Source: Gibbula magus
Lineage: Eukaryota > Mollusca > Gastropoda > Trochida > Trochidae
DNA length: 64,000 nucleotides
Direction of reading: 5' to 3'
NCBI GenBank assembly: GCA_936450465.1
Contig: OW388303.1
Location: forward strand, 6,201,193-6,265,192
Within the stretch, counting starts at the first letter, position 1, and every line of letters starts with the position of its first letter. Shown piece after piece: positions 62,107 through 64,000 of this stretch. Position numbers and translations under genes: made by a program. Under the pieces are notes generated by a model, which saw only the letters and a program-made list of their open reading frames with translations, did not search any database and was not told where the DNA came from.

Positions 62107-63274
62107 ATCTTAGAACCAAGCCCTTTTATATCCAACTTGTGTATATTGCAACGGAATCATGGGTAGATAGGTTCTCGTAACTTCTCGGTAATTTTCGGTG
62201 TTGCTGTTGCAGGCCGTGGGCGTGGCCTTTTCTATATCTCGGTCGGGCATTTTAATAACCACATTTCTGAAAAATGACTTGCCTTACTTTCAGTTCCATT
62301 TCATTAAAAATGCATGTTAAGTTTTGCATATTTTATTCGGTTCTAAAATGTACCATATTACAAAAGGTGCTTGTTTAATTCTTACTCAACTTTCATATTC
62401 ACCCCCATGCAAACGCTTAAAATATCAAATACATATAAGACTATGTCATTGTTTTTGCCGAATATCATTTCTATCTCATCGAGTGGAGTGAGTAAGTGAT
62501 ATTTTCACGAGTGGCGCTGTGAAAATATGACTTTATATTGCTTATGTACAAATATGGATTATATTTTCATTATTATCACATATTTCATTACTAGTTATAT
62601 GATAAATAGATGTTTCAAAGACAACCAATTAATGAACGGTCGACACTTAAGGCACTATAGGCATATGTCCCTATCGCTATCTTAGGTTTGTATTTGTTTT
62701 CAGACCGATTAAACGCTTTATAGAAGCAATTCTGTCTTCATATTTATTTGATTTAAACTTTCCAATATGAAGTTTGACTTAATGGTTGCAGCAAACCTAG
62801 ATCCATTGTCCGGTTTTCGATTTTGACCACAAATTTATTTGAACATTAAATTAAAAATTAAATGTTTCAAATAGGCTGCAACATAGGGATGTCTTCGAAG
62901 GGAATTTAGATGTGGAATGTACATGTTAGAATTGTTTCGAAATTGTGGTGGTATATCTTTGTGTAGGCTAAATGTGGAGTACATTTCCAGACAACGCCAC
63001 ATATGGTGGTATATTGTGGTATATAACCTTTTTTTATCATTTGTGTATATATAATTGCTTACTCATATGATGTCAATTGATCCCGCCTCCATCATGACTT
63101 GTTGTTATCTTGCCACTCATTTCCAATCCAATTAGTTCAAAGGGGGCAATAAAACACCTGTGCCGCCGTATATTGTCGGGCGGCAGACAGGATAACTAAT
63201 TTCGGTGTCCATAAACGGATCAGTCCACTGTAGTCAACCAACCATGACCAACGAAAAGAAGTGGCGGGAATTAA

Positions 63275-63288
63275 GGGGGGGGGGGGGG
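63275..63288 (+). repeat. Poly(G) run of 14
   Basis: An uninterrupted homopolymer, likely length-polymorphic or mis-sized in assembly. Confidence 0.9.
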
Positions 63289-64000
63289 CGTGGAATCGAC
63301 ATCAGTTTTAAATGAAATATTAAATATAAGTGTAAAAAATGTCAGGTCATCATTTGTAACATGCAGAGAAATACTATTGGAGAAGTACATCATAACGAAG
63401 GTAAATGAAACTAATTTGGGACGCTACCAGCCCATACGACATTTTCACGTTATAATATGACTTCAACGCTCAGGCTATATATAAATACTACCATGCAACA
63501 TTATTAAATTGCTTAAATTGTTAAACGATGGTAGTTTTCCTTGATCAAAACCATAACTCACAGCGACAAATAGTGAGGAAAGCTTCAAAGAGAGTGCATG
63601 AGAATCTTGACTTGATCTTTTGAAGACACCTTGGTTTATTGTGAAATAATAACTGTAATAACGATCTTGTGTATATCTGAGTAACATTGACATCCCCTAT
63701 AAATCCTTGAATAAAACAATATTTCACACACCGATGTCAATCAGAGATTATTCAAGACCTATTATTACGATAATTATTTCCAAAGCCACTGAGCTGCATG
63801 TTAACTGTGTGTATGCATTACAAACAAATTACTAGTAAACAATGGCATTTATTTTTTCATTCTGCTAAACTTCAAATGGGTTTTAACTCTTGAAATCGCC
63901 CGTAGACTCCAAAATTTATATCATATTTGAAGTCAGCACAATGAAAGGTACTTGTATAGAAAGTAGACCTACTATATATACTAAAAGAAAAATACTAAAG

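Larger units (their letters stand above)
60046..64000. other. AT-rich distal region, mostly unassigned
   Basis: Apart from two weak exon candidates, I see only small repeats: two related GGGACTCATAAAA...GAGTCCCTG blocks (about 60,724-60,765 and 60,828-60,870) and a run of 14 G (63,275-63,288). At 62,806, TCCATTGTCCGGTTTTCGAT matches the interior of MITE family A over about 20 bp; no ends were found. Confidence 0.4.

Noticed and set aside
62806..62830. Third copy of MITE family A
   Set aside because: Only about 20 bp match and no ends or TTAA flanks were found.

Overview
The window is an AT-rich, intron-rich animal genome segment crowded with mobile elements. Two long multi-exon genes (an AHR-like bHLH-PAS factor and a VWDE-like secreted protein), LINE relics of lophotrochozoan flavour, tRNA-Arg- and 5S-derived SINE-like sequences and a BEL/Pao retrotransposon together suggest a mollusc, perhaps a bivalve or gastropod. 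The organism call is an inference; no species-specific marker was seen.

Region by region. (1) 1-16,340: an AHR-like gene on the + strand. Nine phase-compatible exons from the bHLH exon (2,790) to the stop (16,014) are resolved; the first exon is not found and may lie upstream. Nested antisense in its second resolved intron is an intronless AP5S1 gene (6,108-6,683, -). The introns hold LINE and MITE relics. Just past the stop is a hairpin-forming array of seven forward and five inverted 20-bp units. (2) 16.9-28.4 kb: mobile-element territory, with a 1.2-kb inverted-repeat element, a palindromic MITE cluster, a 5S-like SINE, a LINE with an intact 1273-codon endonuclease/reverse transcriptase ORF (20,920-24,741, -), CA and AT microsatellites, and a LINE 3' relic. 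(3) 29.2-46.7 kb: a VWDE-like gene on the + strand, with 13 well supported exons and one tentative last exon. It runs D8C domain, small Cys motif, beta-rich/Ig-like region and VWFD-type region. Its introns carry a TTAA-flanked MITE, a Tc1-like relic, a tRNA-Arg-like pseudogene and two LINE relics. One exon end with its splice donor is tandemly duplicated. (4) 46.8-50.2 kb: a 93-bp x 8 minisatellite open on both strands, a second copy of the TTAA MITE in inverted orientation, a GGATCC-rich island and a MITE with a 9-bp target duplication. (5) 51.2-53.7 kb: three phase-compatible minus-strand exons of an unrecognised gene, the middle one carrying an in-frame TGA. (6) 53,765-60,040: a full-length BEL/Pao retrotransposon with 525-bp LTRs (one difference seen) and 5-bp target duplications. 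It has a stop codon in the reverse transcriptase and has lost the integrase catalytic core. (7) 60-64 kb: sparse, with only weak exon candidates.

The genes do not form a pathway. The window is best read as two or three ordinary metazoan genes whose introns and flanks record layered transposon insertions. I see no clearly new biological system. The best candidates for something undescribed are the 3'-UTR hairpin array, the dual-strand-open minisatellite, the TTAA MITE families and the trans-mobilised-looking BEL copy. All coordinates come from reading by eye; splice sites were chosen by GT/AG and phase consistency, without transcript data.
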